Of a DNA stretch of 64,000 nt, positions 1 to 8,101 are shown piece after piece. Position 1 is the stretch's first letter. Every line of letters starts with the position of its first letter. Source of the stretch: an uncultured Acidobacteriia bacterium (GTDB taxonomy: Bacteria > Acidobacteriota > Terriglobia > Bryobacterales > Bryobacteraceae); assembly GCA_903828455.1 (NCBI GenBank), contig CAIKMJ010000066.1, positions 37,324 to 101,323 of the forward strand. The letters are read 5' to 3'. Under the pieces are notes generated by a model. It was not told the origin of the DNA and made no database searches. It saw only the letters and a list, made by a program, of their open reading frames with translations. The position numbers and the translations under genes were made by a program.

Positions 1-378
1 AACCGCGGCGCAAAGGGCGGTCGCGTGCGGGTCGTAGCCTCACGCGTCTCCGAGGAAGAGTATGTCCATCTCAGCCAAAAGGCCCGCGACGCGGGGCTCA
101 AAATTGGAGGCTACCTGCGGGCCTGCGGGCTTGGCAATCCGGGCCTGAGGGCAAGACGGAGCCCGCCTCTAAATGCCGAACTTCTTGCCTATGCCGTCGC
201 GCAGCTGAACCGGGTCGGAAACAATCTGAATCAGCTCAACCGACGGCTGAATGGCGTGCATCCCGTTGGCGCGACGGCCGCACAGGTACTATCGGAACTC
301 CGCGCCACCATCCGCCAGATATGTGATTCACTAGGACACCGCGAACGCCATGATCGCGAAGGGCAACACACACCATAG
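1..378 (+). CDS. MobC-like relaxosome accessory protein, 5' end outside window
   Basis: The frame is open to base 1 and reads basic, glycine-rich residues before a possible GTG at 25, so the gene probably starts outside the window. The visible part has a ribbon-helix-helix-like N-terminus (VVASRVSEEEYVHL, then a helix ending GGYLRACGLG) and a C-terminal helix with NRVGNNLNQLNRRLNG. That NNLNQ signature is characteristic of MobC proteins, which bind oriT and help the relaxase open the DNA. It overlaps the relaxase gene by 29 bp, the usual mobC-mobA arrangement, so the two are probably translationally coupled. oriT would be expected just upstream, outside the window. Confidence 0.8.
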   Translation, partial: NRGAKGGRVRVVASRVSEEEYVHLSQKARDAGLKIGGYLRACGLGNPGLRARRSPPLNAELLAYAVAQLNRVGNNLNQLNRRLNGVHPVGATAAQVLSELRATIRQICDSLGHRERHDREGQHTP

Positions 379-3034
379 TGGCACGCGACTCGCGGCCTAC
401 ATGCTTCGCGCCAAGGACGGCGAGAAGGTTCAGGTAGCCGAACTCCGCGGCTTCGCATCAGATGACATCCGCGAAGCTTTCAGGGCGGTTGACGTCATGG
501 CCATCGGCACGCAATGTGAGAAACCGATGTTTCATGCGCAGGTCCGGCTTCGGGACGGTGAACGGCTCACGCCCGACCAGTGGCGTCTTGTCGCGGACCG
601 TATCGAAAGCAAACTCGGCCTTTCCGGACAGGCACGCGCGATTGTCTTCCACGTTAACCAGCAGACCCGCGACACTCACATGCATATTGGCTGGTCGCGC
701 ATTGACGAGGAAACGGTCACCGCGAGGAATCTTGCATTCTTTAAGCTTCGCCTCAAAGAAGTCGCGCGCGAACTCGAAAGCGAACTTCGGCTAACACCAG
801 TTTCAAGCCGCCGCAAGCATCCCGAAATGGCCGCAACGCGCGCCGAGGATCAACAGGCCCGGCGGCTAGGAGTCGATATCAACAAAGTGCGGCGACAGAT
901 CCGCGACCTCTGGGATCAATCTTTCTCCGGGCAGGCTTTCGCGCGCTCGCTTGCAAATGTCGGTCTTACGATCGCGAAAGGTGACCGGCGCGACTTTGTC
1001 GTTGTCGATCCGCAGGGAGGTATACACGCCCTCGGCAAACGCATCCTTGGATGCCCCGTTTCCGAGGTGCGGGCGAAATGCGCGGACCTTCAGCGGTCAG
1101 CCCTTCCGAGCATTGAGGAGGCGCGGACACAGATTTCACTAGCCCGCAATCTTCGTGATGCCAGACGTCTCTGGGCGCGTGCTTCGGCTGACATCGCACG
1201 ACGTACCCAAAACGCAACCGTGCGACTACAAGCGTCCAGTGTTTCCTCTCCTGACCCTGACTACACGTCCCTCGGGGCGGAAGTGCTTGCGGCCGTGACG
1301 CGGAACCGGGCAACCTTCACGGCAGACGATATCGACCGATCTCTTCAACCACATGTTGCGCTGCGACCCGCACGTGAAAAGATCCTCATGCTCACGCTCG
1401 CGCACGACAGTATTGTCGCGTTGCCCACATCTAAAGGTTCGAGACCGCGATTCACGACAAGGGAGATCCTGCAGAGTGAACAAGAGGTTCTCGTCGCGTC
1501 GGCTGCCCTCAGTCAAGCGACCCACCATGGCATCAATGTCCGGCTTGATCCCAAGCGCTTTGGCACCATATCGGCGGAACAGTGGCGCGCTGTTCTTCAC
1601 TCCACGAAGAGCTCGGGTCTCAGCATCATCGATGGGCAGGCCGGTACCGGAAAGAGCTACACCATGGCAGCCATCCGGGATGCCTACAGCGCCAGCGGCT
1701 ACCGCATCATCGGTCTTTCTCCCACCAACGCCGTTGCCCAGGCGATGAAGGAGGAAGGCTTTGCCGTCGCGCGGACTGTTCATAGCGAATTGCTCGGTCT
1801 CCAAGCTGGCCGAACCCGCTGGAACGAGCGCACTGTCGTCATGGTTGACGAGGCGGCCATGCTCAACACGCGCATTGTGGGCCAACTCGCCGCGCGCGCG
1901 CAGGAAGCAGGCGCCAAGCTCATTCTGGTGGGCGATGACCGCCAACTCTCCAGCATCGAGAGAGGCGGGATGTTTGAGGTTTTGAAGCAACGGCACGGCG
2001 CCGCCCAACTCACGGAAGTCCGCCGCCAAAAGAGAGCCGAAGAGCGTACCGCCTCCGGCCTTATGGCCAAGGGTCGGTTTGCGGAAGCTCTTTCGTCTTA
2101 CGCGAGACAAGGATCGATTAATTGGTCCGAGCGACAGAGTGATTCCGGCCGTGATTTGATCCGGCGCTGGGCTCGGGACAGCGCTCGTGATCCTGCCAAA
2201 ACGCGCTTCGTCTTTGCCTACACCAACAGCGATGTCGATCAACTGAACGAGGCGATACGGGATATTCGCCTAGGACGGAGCGAGTTGGGGCGATCCTACT
2301 TTGTCGAAACAAAACACGGTCTTGCCCAGTTCGCAGTTGGCGACCGTGTTCAGTTCACAGGAACCGACAAGCGCCTCGGTCTCTACAACGGGCAAGCCGG
2401 AACCGTTCGGTCAACCGATGGCCGCAGAATGAGCGTCATCCTCGATGGCAAAGCCGCTTCCTGCGTCAGTTTCAACATCGCCCAATTTCGGGACTTCCGG
2501 CATGGTTATGCCGGGACGATTTACAAAGGGCAGGGGCGTACGATCGATGCGACCTACCTCTATCATTCCGAGCACTGGCGGAATTCGAGCAGCTATGTCG
2601 CTATGACGCGGCACAGTCACTCGGTCGATCTTTTCGTTGCGCGCGAAATTGCGAGCGACCTTTCCGAACTGGCCCGTCAAATGGCACGGCTTGAGGAACG
2701 GCGTGCGGCCTCGTTCTATCTGGCCGAAGACAAGCTGTCGTTCCCGCCGCCTAAGGCCCAGCCGTTTGCGGAGAAGCGAACCGCTGCAACGGTGCTGCCC
2801 GAAACGGCGCGCCTGCCGGATGTCGGTCAGCACGTCAATATCGTTGCGGCATGGCATGCCCATAAGGAACTCACCAAACCGGACTTGGCGGAATCCGTTT
2901 CCCCTGCGGTGATCGATTGGGAACGGAGCTTCCGTGATCCCGTCTATCGCAAGCAGATTGAGCAAACGATCCGGCAAGCACGAGCGCAGAACCTCGGTCC
3001 CGCCCGATCCACAGGCCGAGAACGGGAACGATGA
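350..3034 (+). CDS. Conjugative relaxase fused to a RecD/TraA-type helicase
   Basis: 894 residues. The first ~130 residues form a relaxase domain: Tyr17 is a candidate nicking residue and His101, His110 and His112 (THMHIGW) form the metal-binding histidine cluster of VirD2/MobA relaxases. The second half is an SF1 helicase like TraA of rhizobial plasmids, with Walker A GQAGTGKS near residue 430, a VMVDEAAML Walker B near 496, and late motifs YKGQGRT and YVAMTR. The protein would nick oriT and unwind the transferred strand. It ends in an Arg-rich tail (GRERER) after a VIDW...DPxYRKQ segment that recurs in the gene at 3699. No type IV secretion genes are visible here; they may lie to the left or be supplied in trans. 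Confidence 0.9.
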   Translation: MIAKGNTHHSGTRLAAYMLRAKDGEKVQVAELRGFASDDIREAFRAVDVMAIGTQCEKPMFHAQVRLRDGERLTPDQWRLVADRIESKLGLSGQARAIVFHVNQQTRDTHMHIGWSRIDEETVTARNLAFFKLRLKEVARELESELRLTPVSSRRKHPEMAATRAEDQQARRLGVDINKVRRQIRDLWDQSFSGQAFARSLANVGLTIAKGDRRDFVVVDPQGGIHALGKRILGCPVSEVRAKCADLQRSALPSIEEARTQISLARNLRDARRLWARASADIARRTQNATVRLQASSVSSPDPDYTSLGAEVLAAVTRNRATFTADDIDRSLQPHVALRPAREKILMLTLAHDSIVALPTSKGSRPRFTTREILQSEQEVLVASAALSQATHHGINVRLDPKRFGTISAEQWRAVLHSTKSSGLSIIDGQAGTGKSYTMAAIRDAYSASGYRIIGLSPTNAVAQAMKEEGFAVARTVHSELLGLQAGRTRWNERTVVMVDEAAMLNTRIVGQLAARAQEAGAKLILVGDDRQLSSIERGGMFEVLKQRHGAAQLTEVRRQKRAEERTASGLMAKGRFAEALSSYARQGSINWSERQSDSGRDLIRRWARDSARDPAKTRFVFAYTNSDVDQLNEAIRDIRLGRSELGRSYFVETKHGLAQFAVGDRVQFTGTDKRLGLYNGQAGTVRSTDGRRMSVILDGKAASCVSFNIAQFRDFRHGYAGTIYKGQGRTIDATYLYHSEHWRNSSSYVAMTRHSHSVDLFVAREIASDLSELARQMARLEERRAASFYLAEDKLSFPPPKAQPFAEKRTAATVLPETARLPDVGQHVNIVAAWHAHKELTKPDLAESVSPAVIDWERSFRDPVYRKQIEQTIRQARAQNLGPARSTGRERER

Positions 3035-3339
3035 TGAGCCGGGGGGCTGGCGGAACCCTCAGGCGCCAACGTAGACGCGATGAAAGGCAAGACCCTCTTC
3101 CTGCCAGTTCCTTACGGGTCAGGGCGGTTTCCTGTTGTAAGGAAATCTTCGGCTGGGCTGCGGGCCAGCTACGGGCACGATCCGGTTCCCGGCCCCGCCA
3201 GCGGGTGCTCATGCGCTTTGCTCTTTTCCCTGGCCTTTCCAGATCATTTCTGCAATAGTCGCCAGACCGATGCCGCGGGTAACGGTAGTGCTTTTTAAAA
3301 GGACAGATTTGCAAATCGGATCGCTTTGTGGAGACGGGT
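3035..3339. other. Intergenic region after the relaxase gene
   Basis: About 300 bases with only short overlapping open frames and no recognisable protein, terminator or repeat. It ends in the likely ribosome site (GGAG near 3331) of the next gene. Confidence 0.4.
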
Positions 3340-3660
3340 ATGAACGACTATCTCAGGGAATCGCAGCTTGCACAGCGCATCGCGCGGCTCGAACGGGACC
3401 TTCGCGCGTCAGAGAGCAGGGTTGAGAAGTTGGAACAGCATATTGAGCGCCTCTATTTCGATCGCAACCACTGCTACAAGACGCATCTGTTTCACTCCCG
3501 GCGGGTCCTAGCCATCATCGAGCGCTTGACGCTTTTGGAGGACGAAGCATTCCCGGAGATGGGCCAAACGCTGAATCGGCTTGAAAAGATTGTCGGTCCC
3601 ATGGATGACTGGTGTTTTGAAAACCCGTTGGACGAAAGAACCGTTTCCCCGAAGGACTGA
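3340..3660 (+). CDS. Small coiled-coil protein of the mobilization region
   Basis: 106 residues from the ATG at 3340, which follows GGAG at 3331; a GTG at 3328 would add four residues. The N-terminal half is strongly heptad-like (RIARLERDLRASESRVEKLEQ) and should form a coiled coil; the rest is helical and acidic. I do not recognise a family. It lies between the relaxase gene and a gene whose product shares the relaxase C-terminal tail, so a role in transfer is possible but is only inferred from position. Confidence 0.6.
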   Translation: MNDYLRESQLAQRIARLERDLRASESRVEKLEQHIERLYFDRNHCYKTHLFHSRRVLAIIERLTLLEDEAFPEMGQTLNRLEKIVGPMDDWCFENPLDERTVSPKD

Positions 3661-3698
3661 TAAAATAGGCATGCCGCTCTTTTTCGGGCTGGCATCGT

Positions 3699-4346
3699 AT
3701 GGTCGAACGCGAAACCGGTCGCGAAGAGGAGTTCCGCAAGCCTGCGGTTGAAGTAACTCAGCGGCCGACAAATGAATCTGCACGTGATTCGGAGCGTCAG
3801 GAGGGATTCCGCGCTCAGGCTGCTGCCCTCACTCATCAATACTTAGAGGAGCCCAAACGGCCCGATCCCGATTTAACGAATACCCGATCCGAAGGTGACC
3901 GGGCCAACCCGACTAGAGAGCAAGACCGGACCGAACATTTCAATCTTGCCGACGCAGTGAACGCCAAGATGGACGCCTACAAGGAAAAACTGCAGGTTGA
4001 TCACGACAAGGGGCAAATATCCCGCGAGGAAATGGTCCGCCGCGAGAAGCTCTACGATCAGGATCTTGCGCGTGCAATTCAGCAGACGCCTCTAGGGCAG
4101 CAGGTTAAGCTCCCCGATCCAACGCCCGCACACACCAGCGAGGAGGCTCGACGAGCCAACCGTCCCGGGAGTCCCTCTCAGGAATCGCAGGTGATTGATT
4201 GGGGGCGATCGGCGGTCGATCCCCAGTATCGGAAGCAAGTTGAACAGGAACTCCGGGCCGCCCGCGCCGCGGGCATGCAGATCGAAAAAGGCGCAGGCCG
4301 CGATGGGCAGCAGCAGACGGGCCGCAGCCGCGGACGCGAACTGTGA
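3699..4346 (+). CDS. Hydrophilic protein sharing the relaxase C-terminal tail
   Basis: 215 residues, very polar, with no membrane segment or signal peptide. Residues ~85-130 are helical and charged (NAKMDAYKEKLQVDHDKG). The last ~45 residues contain VIDWGRSAVDPQYRKQVEQ and end GRSRGREL, closely matching the relaxase tail. No enzymatic motif is visible. The shared tail and its position 660 bp downstream of the relaxase suggest a second protein handled by the same transfer apparatus, for instance a translocated accessory protein. That role is inference; no homologue of known function is recognised. Confidence 0.65.
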   Translation: MVERETGREEEFRKPAVEVTQRPTNESARDSERQEGFRAQAAALTHQYLEEPKRPDPDLTNTRSEGDRANPTREQDRTEHFNLADAVNAKMDAYKEKLQVDHDKGQISREEMVRREKLYDQDLARAIQQTPLGQQVKLPDPTPAHTSEEARRANRPGSPSQESQVIDWGRSAVDPQYRKQVEQELRAARAAGMQIEKGAGRDGQQQTGRSRGREL

Positions 4347-4420
4347 CTGATTGATTGGCTTTTCGGGCCAAGTACTTCGCGTGATTCTTGCGCTTGATCA
4401 AAGCTCTTGTCTGGAGCACC

Positions 4421-4735
4421 ATGCCAAGGATGATTCGCGCCGAAGCGTCTACGAAATTGACCGATAGCATGCTGCTGCCATGCCCATTCTGTGGGCATTC
4501 CGCCCTTCTCAGAGCCGATAGCAGAGACGGCGGCTGGACAGTCGAATGCCCAAACGTGCAGCACGGCACAGGCCCTGACGCCTGCCCAGTGTCACCGAGC
4601 ACCCTTCCCAGTGTGTCTGCTTCGGCCGCTATTGGCTTCTGGAACACACGCCGTCCAATCCAGATGGCTCCACCCTTGGATGACGAGGAATTTGCCGTCG
4701 CCTTGGAACTCTCCCGTTCAGCCGCTATGTACTAA
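4421..4735 (+). CDS. Lar-like zinc-ribbon protein
   Basis: 104 residues from ATG 4421 (GGAG four bases upstream); ATG 4469 would also keep the whole domain. It contains the pattern of restriction-alleviation (Lar) and related phage/plasmid zinc-ribbon proteins: LLPCPFCG, a variable strand, VECPN, then a helix ending AAIGFWNTR. CPFC supplies two metal ligands; the second pair is less regular (VECPN and a later DAC). Lar of the Rac prophage modulates type I restriction. With ArdC also on this element, an antirestriction role is reasonable, but Lar-like ribbons are diverse and function cannot be assigned from sequence alone. Confidence 0.6.
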   Translation: MPRMIRAEASTKLTDSMLLPCPFCGHSALLRADSRDGGWTVECPNVQHGTGPDACPVSPSTLPSVSASAAIGFWNTRRPIQMAPPLDDEEFAVALELSRSAAMY

Positions 4736-4863
4736 TTCGCGCAACGTCGTTTCCAACTTGGCATCATTCGCCTGACGGCAGAAAGGCCAGCAGGGAAGCA
4801 GACTCGTGATGTCCATCTGCGGACGGACTTCCGGATGCTGGGCCTTTGAGCATGCCACTTTGC

Positions 4864-4886
4864 TCTTGATAACAGATTTTATCGAG
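4864..4886. promoter_or_regulatory. Inverted repeat upstream of the integrase gene
   Basis: CTTGATAA and TTATCGAG form an 8-bp inverted repeat (7 of 8 paired) separated by 7 bases, ending 14 bases before the integrase ATG. The left arm includes TTGATA, which resembles a -35 element. It is a plausible operator or recombinase arm site. Confidence 0.35.
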
Positions 4887-4900
4887 AGTAAGATCCGCCG

Positions 4901-5866
4901 ATGAATTCGGGCCGAATACCAGCAAAACTCACCAAGAAGACGCGTCTATTGACGGCCGCCGAATTCAAGCGATTGGCTGACGTTCCGCCGGAGGTCGAGT
5001 GGTTCAAGAACATCCGGAACCCGCACACGAAGCGTGCCTACCGAAATGCCATTCGGGACTTCATGCAGTTTGCCGGGATTCAGCGACCGGAGGAATTCCG
5101 GCTTGTGACGCCAGCTCACGTGATCGCCTGGCGGGATGACCTTGGTGATCGTGTTCTGACCGGCACCACGATCCGGCACCGGCTCGCGGCTCTCTCCGCT
5201 CTGTTTCAGTACCTCTGCGACAAACATGCGGTGACACACAATCCGGTGAAGGGGATCAAACGGCCAAGAACCGAAGGCGACGAGGGCAAGACGCCTGCCA
5301 TCGCGGATCATCAGGCGCGGAGGTTGCTCGTCACTCCTCCGGAGAAGTCTTTCAAAGGCCTGCGGGATCGCGCCATACTCGCCACCCTGCTCTATCACGG
5401 CCTTCGACGGGAAGAACTGTGCAAGCTCACCGTCGCCGATTTCAGACACGAACGTCGAGGCGTTCAGCATCTCCGCGTATCGGGCAAGGGCGAGAAAACT
5501 CGCTATATCCCGCTTCATGGCGTTGCGAAGGACCTGATCGAGGAGTATCTCGCGCGAGCCGGTCACAGCACGGATCACCGAGGCGCGCTCTTTCGACCCC
5601 TGAGGAACAGCAAAGGGGGCGGCAGGGAAAAGGCAATTACACCGGACGGCGTTTACAAGCTGGTTCGGCATTATGCCGGCATCCTCGGCATCGAGATCGG
5701 GGCTCACGCGCTGCGCGCCACTGCGGCGACCAATGCCCTCGATCACCAGGCCGATATCGCAAAGGTGCAGGAATGGCTGGGGCATTCACACATTGCTACG
5801 ACACGTCTCTACGACCGTCGGCAGACGAGACCGGAGGACAGCCCGACGTTCAAGGTCTCGTACTGA
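4901..5866 (+). CDS. Tyrosine recombinase / integrase (XerC/XerD-like)
   Basis: 321 residues with an N-terminal SAM-like core-binding domain (residues ~45-125) and a C-terminal catalytic domain. All catalytic residues are visible: Arg in GLRREE, Lys in GKGEKTRYIPL, His and Arg in HALR, His in LGHSHIATT, and Tyr in RLYDRR. It should perform site-specific integration/excision or plasmid dimer resolution. The gene stands alone between the transfer region and the ubiquitin-like operon. If the tRNA-like sequence at 41,127 is an attachment site, this is the only candidate integrase in the window, although it lies far from that site. Confidence 0.9.
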   Translation: MNSGRIPAKLTKKTRLLTAAEFKRLADVPPEVEWFKNIRNPHTKRAYRNAIRDFMQFAGIQRPEEFRLVTPAHVIAWRDDLGDRVLTGTTIRHRLAALSALFQYLCDKHAVTHNPVKGIKRPRTEGDEGKTPAIADHQARRLLVTPPEKSFKGLRDRAILATLLYHGLRREELCKLTVADFRHERRGVQHLRVSGKGEKTRYIPLHGVAKDLIEEYLARAGHSTDHRGALFRPLRNSKGGGREKAITPDGVYKLVRHYAGILGIEIGAHALRATAATNALDHQADIAKVQEWLGHSHIATTRLYDRRQTRPEDSPTFKVSY

Positions 5867-6036
5867 CCGCGAGCGATGGAACATGTAAGCCAGGCGGTCC
5901 GTGTTGTTATGTCAGCGGCTCTATCGATGCGACCGCATACCTCCCCACCGTGAGAGGCGGTGATCGGCAACAGAACCACGGGCGCACTCACAAGACAATC
6001 TCCCCTTGGATCGGCGATTGAGAATCGACGCGTCGC

Positions 6037-6432
6037 TCAACACCGCCCCATAATCCAATCCCAGAGCCGCTTGAGAGGTCCACGGCGTTTGCGATCGAGT
6101 TCCGCGTAGTACTCACGTCGGCGCTTCTCTTCGGCACAGCGGCCGGCTACGATTTCCGCGCGAGACCACTTCTCGGCCCACCGGACCTCTCCGCGATCAA
6201 TCAAATAATGAGACTGACAGGCATGTTGCCAGTTGCCGACTGAAGGCCGCAAGCTCGGTCCATTTCTCGTCTCTTGGACAGACCATTCTGTCGGTCCGAG
6301 GGGTGTCTTGACCTTCGAACCGCACCCGCAGGCACAGAGATGCAGCGCTATATCGAATTCTTCGGAGACATAGAGAATGCCGGGGTTGAGTTCCTTCGGC
6401 ATGTACCGCACGCGCTGCATCGCGAACTTCAT
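6037..6432 (-). CDS. DUF6527-type metal-binding protein of a ubiquitin-like operon
   Basis: 131 residues. It matches the DUF6527 pattern: YVSEE near the N-terminus, HLCACGCGSKVKTP (Cys33, Cys35, Cys37), PSVGNW, and a second ligand cluster with Cys72 and His75 (CQSHY), followed by RGEVRWA. The ligands should bind one zinc. Proteins of this kind recur beside multi-ubiquitin and E1-like genes in bacteria; their biochemical role is not established as far as I know, and a substrate adaptor or ligase-like part would fit. The start codon overlaps the E1-like stop by one base (TGATG), so it is the last gene of a coupled operon. Confidence 0.85.
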   Translation of the reverse strand: MKFAMQRVRYMPKELNPGILYVSEEFDIALHLCACGCGSKVKTPLGPTEWSVQETRNGPSLRPSVGNWQHACQSHYLIDRGEVRWAEKWSRAEIVAGRCAEEKRRREYYAELDRKRRGPLKRLWDWIMGRC

Positions 6433-7613
6433 CAGAGTTCCGACTCCCCAGCGGTCTTGAGGTCACCAATGTCCAGCAGAAGGTGATATAGCGGTTCCTC
6501 TTCGAAATAGAACCCACGGAGCTGCTTGAACCGGATCACGGCGAGGCAGGCATTCAGTGCGTTGATCTCAGCAATCTGAATATTGGTCCGGTATATGTCG
6601 TCCGGCTGATCGGACACTTCGGCCAGCCTCTTGTCACGAATCTGTTGCGCGTTTTCCGGGGAATAATATGTGGCGCGCACCATACCGTTGATCGGTCCCC
6701 TCTTCCGGTTCAGGCCAATACCCACGTCGATAAAGGGGATGCGCTTGGCGATCAGAATGTCGAAGATTTCCGAACGGGCTGATTCCTTATCGACGCACAC
6801 GAACGCGAAGGTCACGCCTTCGAGATCGGCACCGGACGATGCATCGATCCGCTTGCGCTCGATCCTCAGCCCATGGCGGAGATTCCCGTAACGGCCGCTA
6901 TGAACTTCTGCCTTTGGTCTTCCCAACTCGTCTTCCGTAAGCCTTCCCGGTGCCCGAAATGCGTTATGAACATGGAAGAAATCAAAATCGAAGCCGCGGA
7001 TTTCCCGCACCGGCATTCTTACGAGAAAATCAAGAAGATAGCCGCCGGTTCCACCGAGGCCAATGACCGCGATAACATCCTCCGAGAACAGAGCCGACAG
7101 ATCTCCGATCTCAGCGCGGCTGGTGAGCGAGTCCTGGAACTTGAACACGGAATTGGGCATCCGCTGATCCGAACGAAACGTATAAGGATTTGCATCGTAG
7201 AGTTCCATCGCTGGTCCGGCAATGATCGTCAGATAGCTCTCGATCTTCTCGAAGAAATCCGCGAATACACCGCTCGGTTTGGGCTTGTTTGAAAAGCTTC
7301 TCTGGACGATAACGTCTTCGAACCCCTTGCCCAACGCCAGCCTCGTCGGACCGCCACCCAGGTTTGGGATCGGCTTGCTGTCGAGGCCATAGGGTACCGA
7401 GCCGGAGAACCAGACCTGGTGGTCCTCCTGTCTCATCGTCAGCTTGTCGACAGGCACCAGCTTCGTGACAAAGGCAGCCCATTGGAGTTGCCTCCGTTCG
7501 TCAAGATACGGGATGTCCCGCACCACCAGATAGCCTTCGTCGATGGCGACGGCATACCCCTTTTCGAGCAGCCGCCGCAAATCGTCGTTATGACTGACCA
7601 GTTTCTGAAACAC
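6432..7613 (-). CDS. E1-like ThiF-family enzyme with N-terminal DUF6791-like domain
   Basis: 393 residues. Residues ~1-165 resemble the DUF6791 domain that precedes some bacterial ThiF domains. From ~178 comes a Rossmann fold with GLGGTG (185-190), an acidic strand end FDFD (~208-211) and an Arg/Asn-containing HNAFRAPG loop. It should adenylate the C-terminus of the multi-ubiquitin protein next to it. Only two cysteines occur, Cys273 (in VCVD) and Cys356, and neither sits in an obvious E1 thioester loop. GTG at 7613 is taken as start, overlapping the multi-ubiquitin gene by 26 bp. No E2-like protein is recognised in the operon. Confidence 0.85.
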   Translation of the reverse strand: MFQKLVSHNDDLRRLLEKGYAVAIDEGYLVVRDIPYLDERRQLQWAAFVTKLVPVDKLTMRQEDHQVWFSGSVPYGLDSKPIPNLGGGPTRLALGKGFEDVIVQRSFSNKPKPSGVFADFFEKIESYLTIIAGPAMELYDANPYTFRSDQRMPNSVFKFQDSLTSRAEIGDLSALFSEDVIAVIGLGGTGGYLLDFLVRMPVREIRGFDFDFFHVHNAFRAPGRLTEDELGRPKAEVHSGRYGNLRHGLRIERKRIDASSGADLEGVTFAFVCVDKESARSEIFDILIAKRIPFIDVGIGLNRKRGPINGMVRATYYSPENAQQIRDKRLAEVSDQPDDIYRTNIQIAEINALNACLAVIRFKQLRGFYFEEEPLYHLLLDIGDLKTAGESEL

Positions 7614-8067
7614 TGAACACCATCCTGTTCTTCACTTTCACGGAGCCGCCGGGCGAGAGGGTGCCCTCCGGCTTGTGGGCGGGCCCGTTCTTGTACTTCA
7701 CCGAATATGTAATCTCGGGATGATTCGGGTAGTCGGGATTATCGAGTGTCACGACCTGGGCGCAGGTGATCTCGCGTTCGTTCCACTCGAACGGAGTTCC
7801 GTTCACGATGATCGTGACTTCCTGCGTGACCGGCGGGCCGCTGTGAAAGTGCTCATCTTCCTTCAGGTGGATGACCTCTGGCCCGTTGGGGATAACTTTG
7901 TCCTCGTGATCGCCGGTCACCTCGCGGTAAAGAACAAGGCTGTGCGCGATATTGGCCAACGGGTAGAGCGCAGCCCCGGTTGTCGGGTTGGGGGATTCAA
8001 ACCGGTGCTGATCGATATGAATCCGTACCTGATGTTCGTGTTCAAGATGATGAAACCCTGGTGTCAT
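7588..8067 (-). CDS. Multi-ubiquitin-domain protein (two tandem beta-grasp domains)
   Basis: 159 residues with an excellent ribosome site (AAGGAG, six bases before ATG). Two ubiquitin-like units are visible: residues ~10-75 (QVRIHID, then ALYPLANI, LVLYREV) and ~80-157 (EVTIIVNG, EITCAQVV, TYSVKYKNG, GSVKVKNRMVFSV). Both fit the Multi_ubiq family, whose members lie beside E1-like and DUF6527 genes. The C-terminus ends SETGQS rather than GG, which is typical of this family. It is the likely modifier of the operon. Whether it is conjugated to targets, to itself, or activated for another purpose cannot be read from sequence. Confidence 0.88.
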   Translation of the reverse strand: MTPGFHHLEHEHQVRIHIDQHRFESPNPTTGAALYPLANIAHSLVLYREVTGDHEDKVIPNGPEVIHLKEDEHFHSGPPVTQEVTIIVNGTPFEWNEREITCAQVVTLDNPDYPNHPEITYSVKYKNGPAHKPEGTLSPGGSVKVKNRMVFSVSETGQS

Positions 8068-8101
8068 TTTCTTCTCCTTAATGTATGTGCCGCGATCAGC
8101 A

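Noticed and set aside
1226..2242. Long minus-strand frame opposite the relaxase
   Set aside because: It is antisense to clear relaxase/helicase motifs and encodes no recognisable domain; typical of GC-rich shadow frames.
4946..5785. 279-codon minus-strand frame opposite the integrase
   Set aside because: Fully antisense to the catalytic domain with all tyrosine-recombinase residues; no domain of its own.
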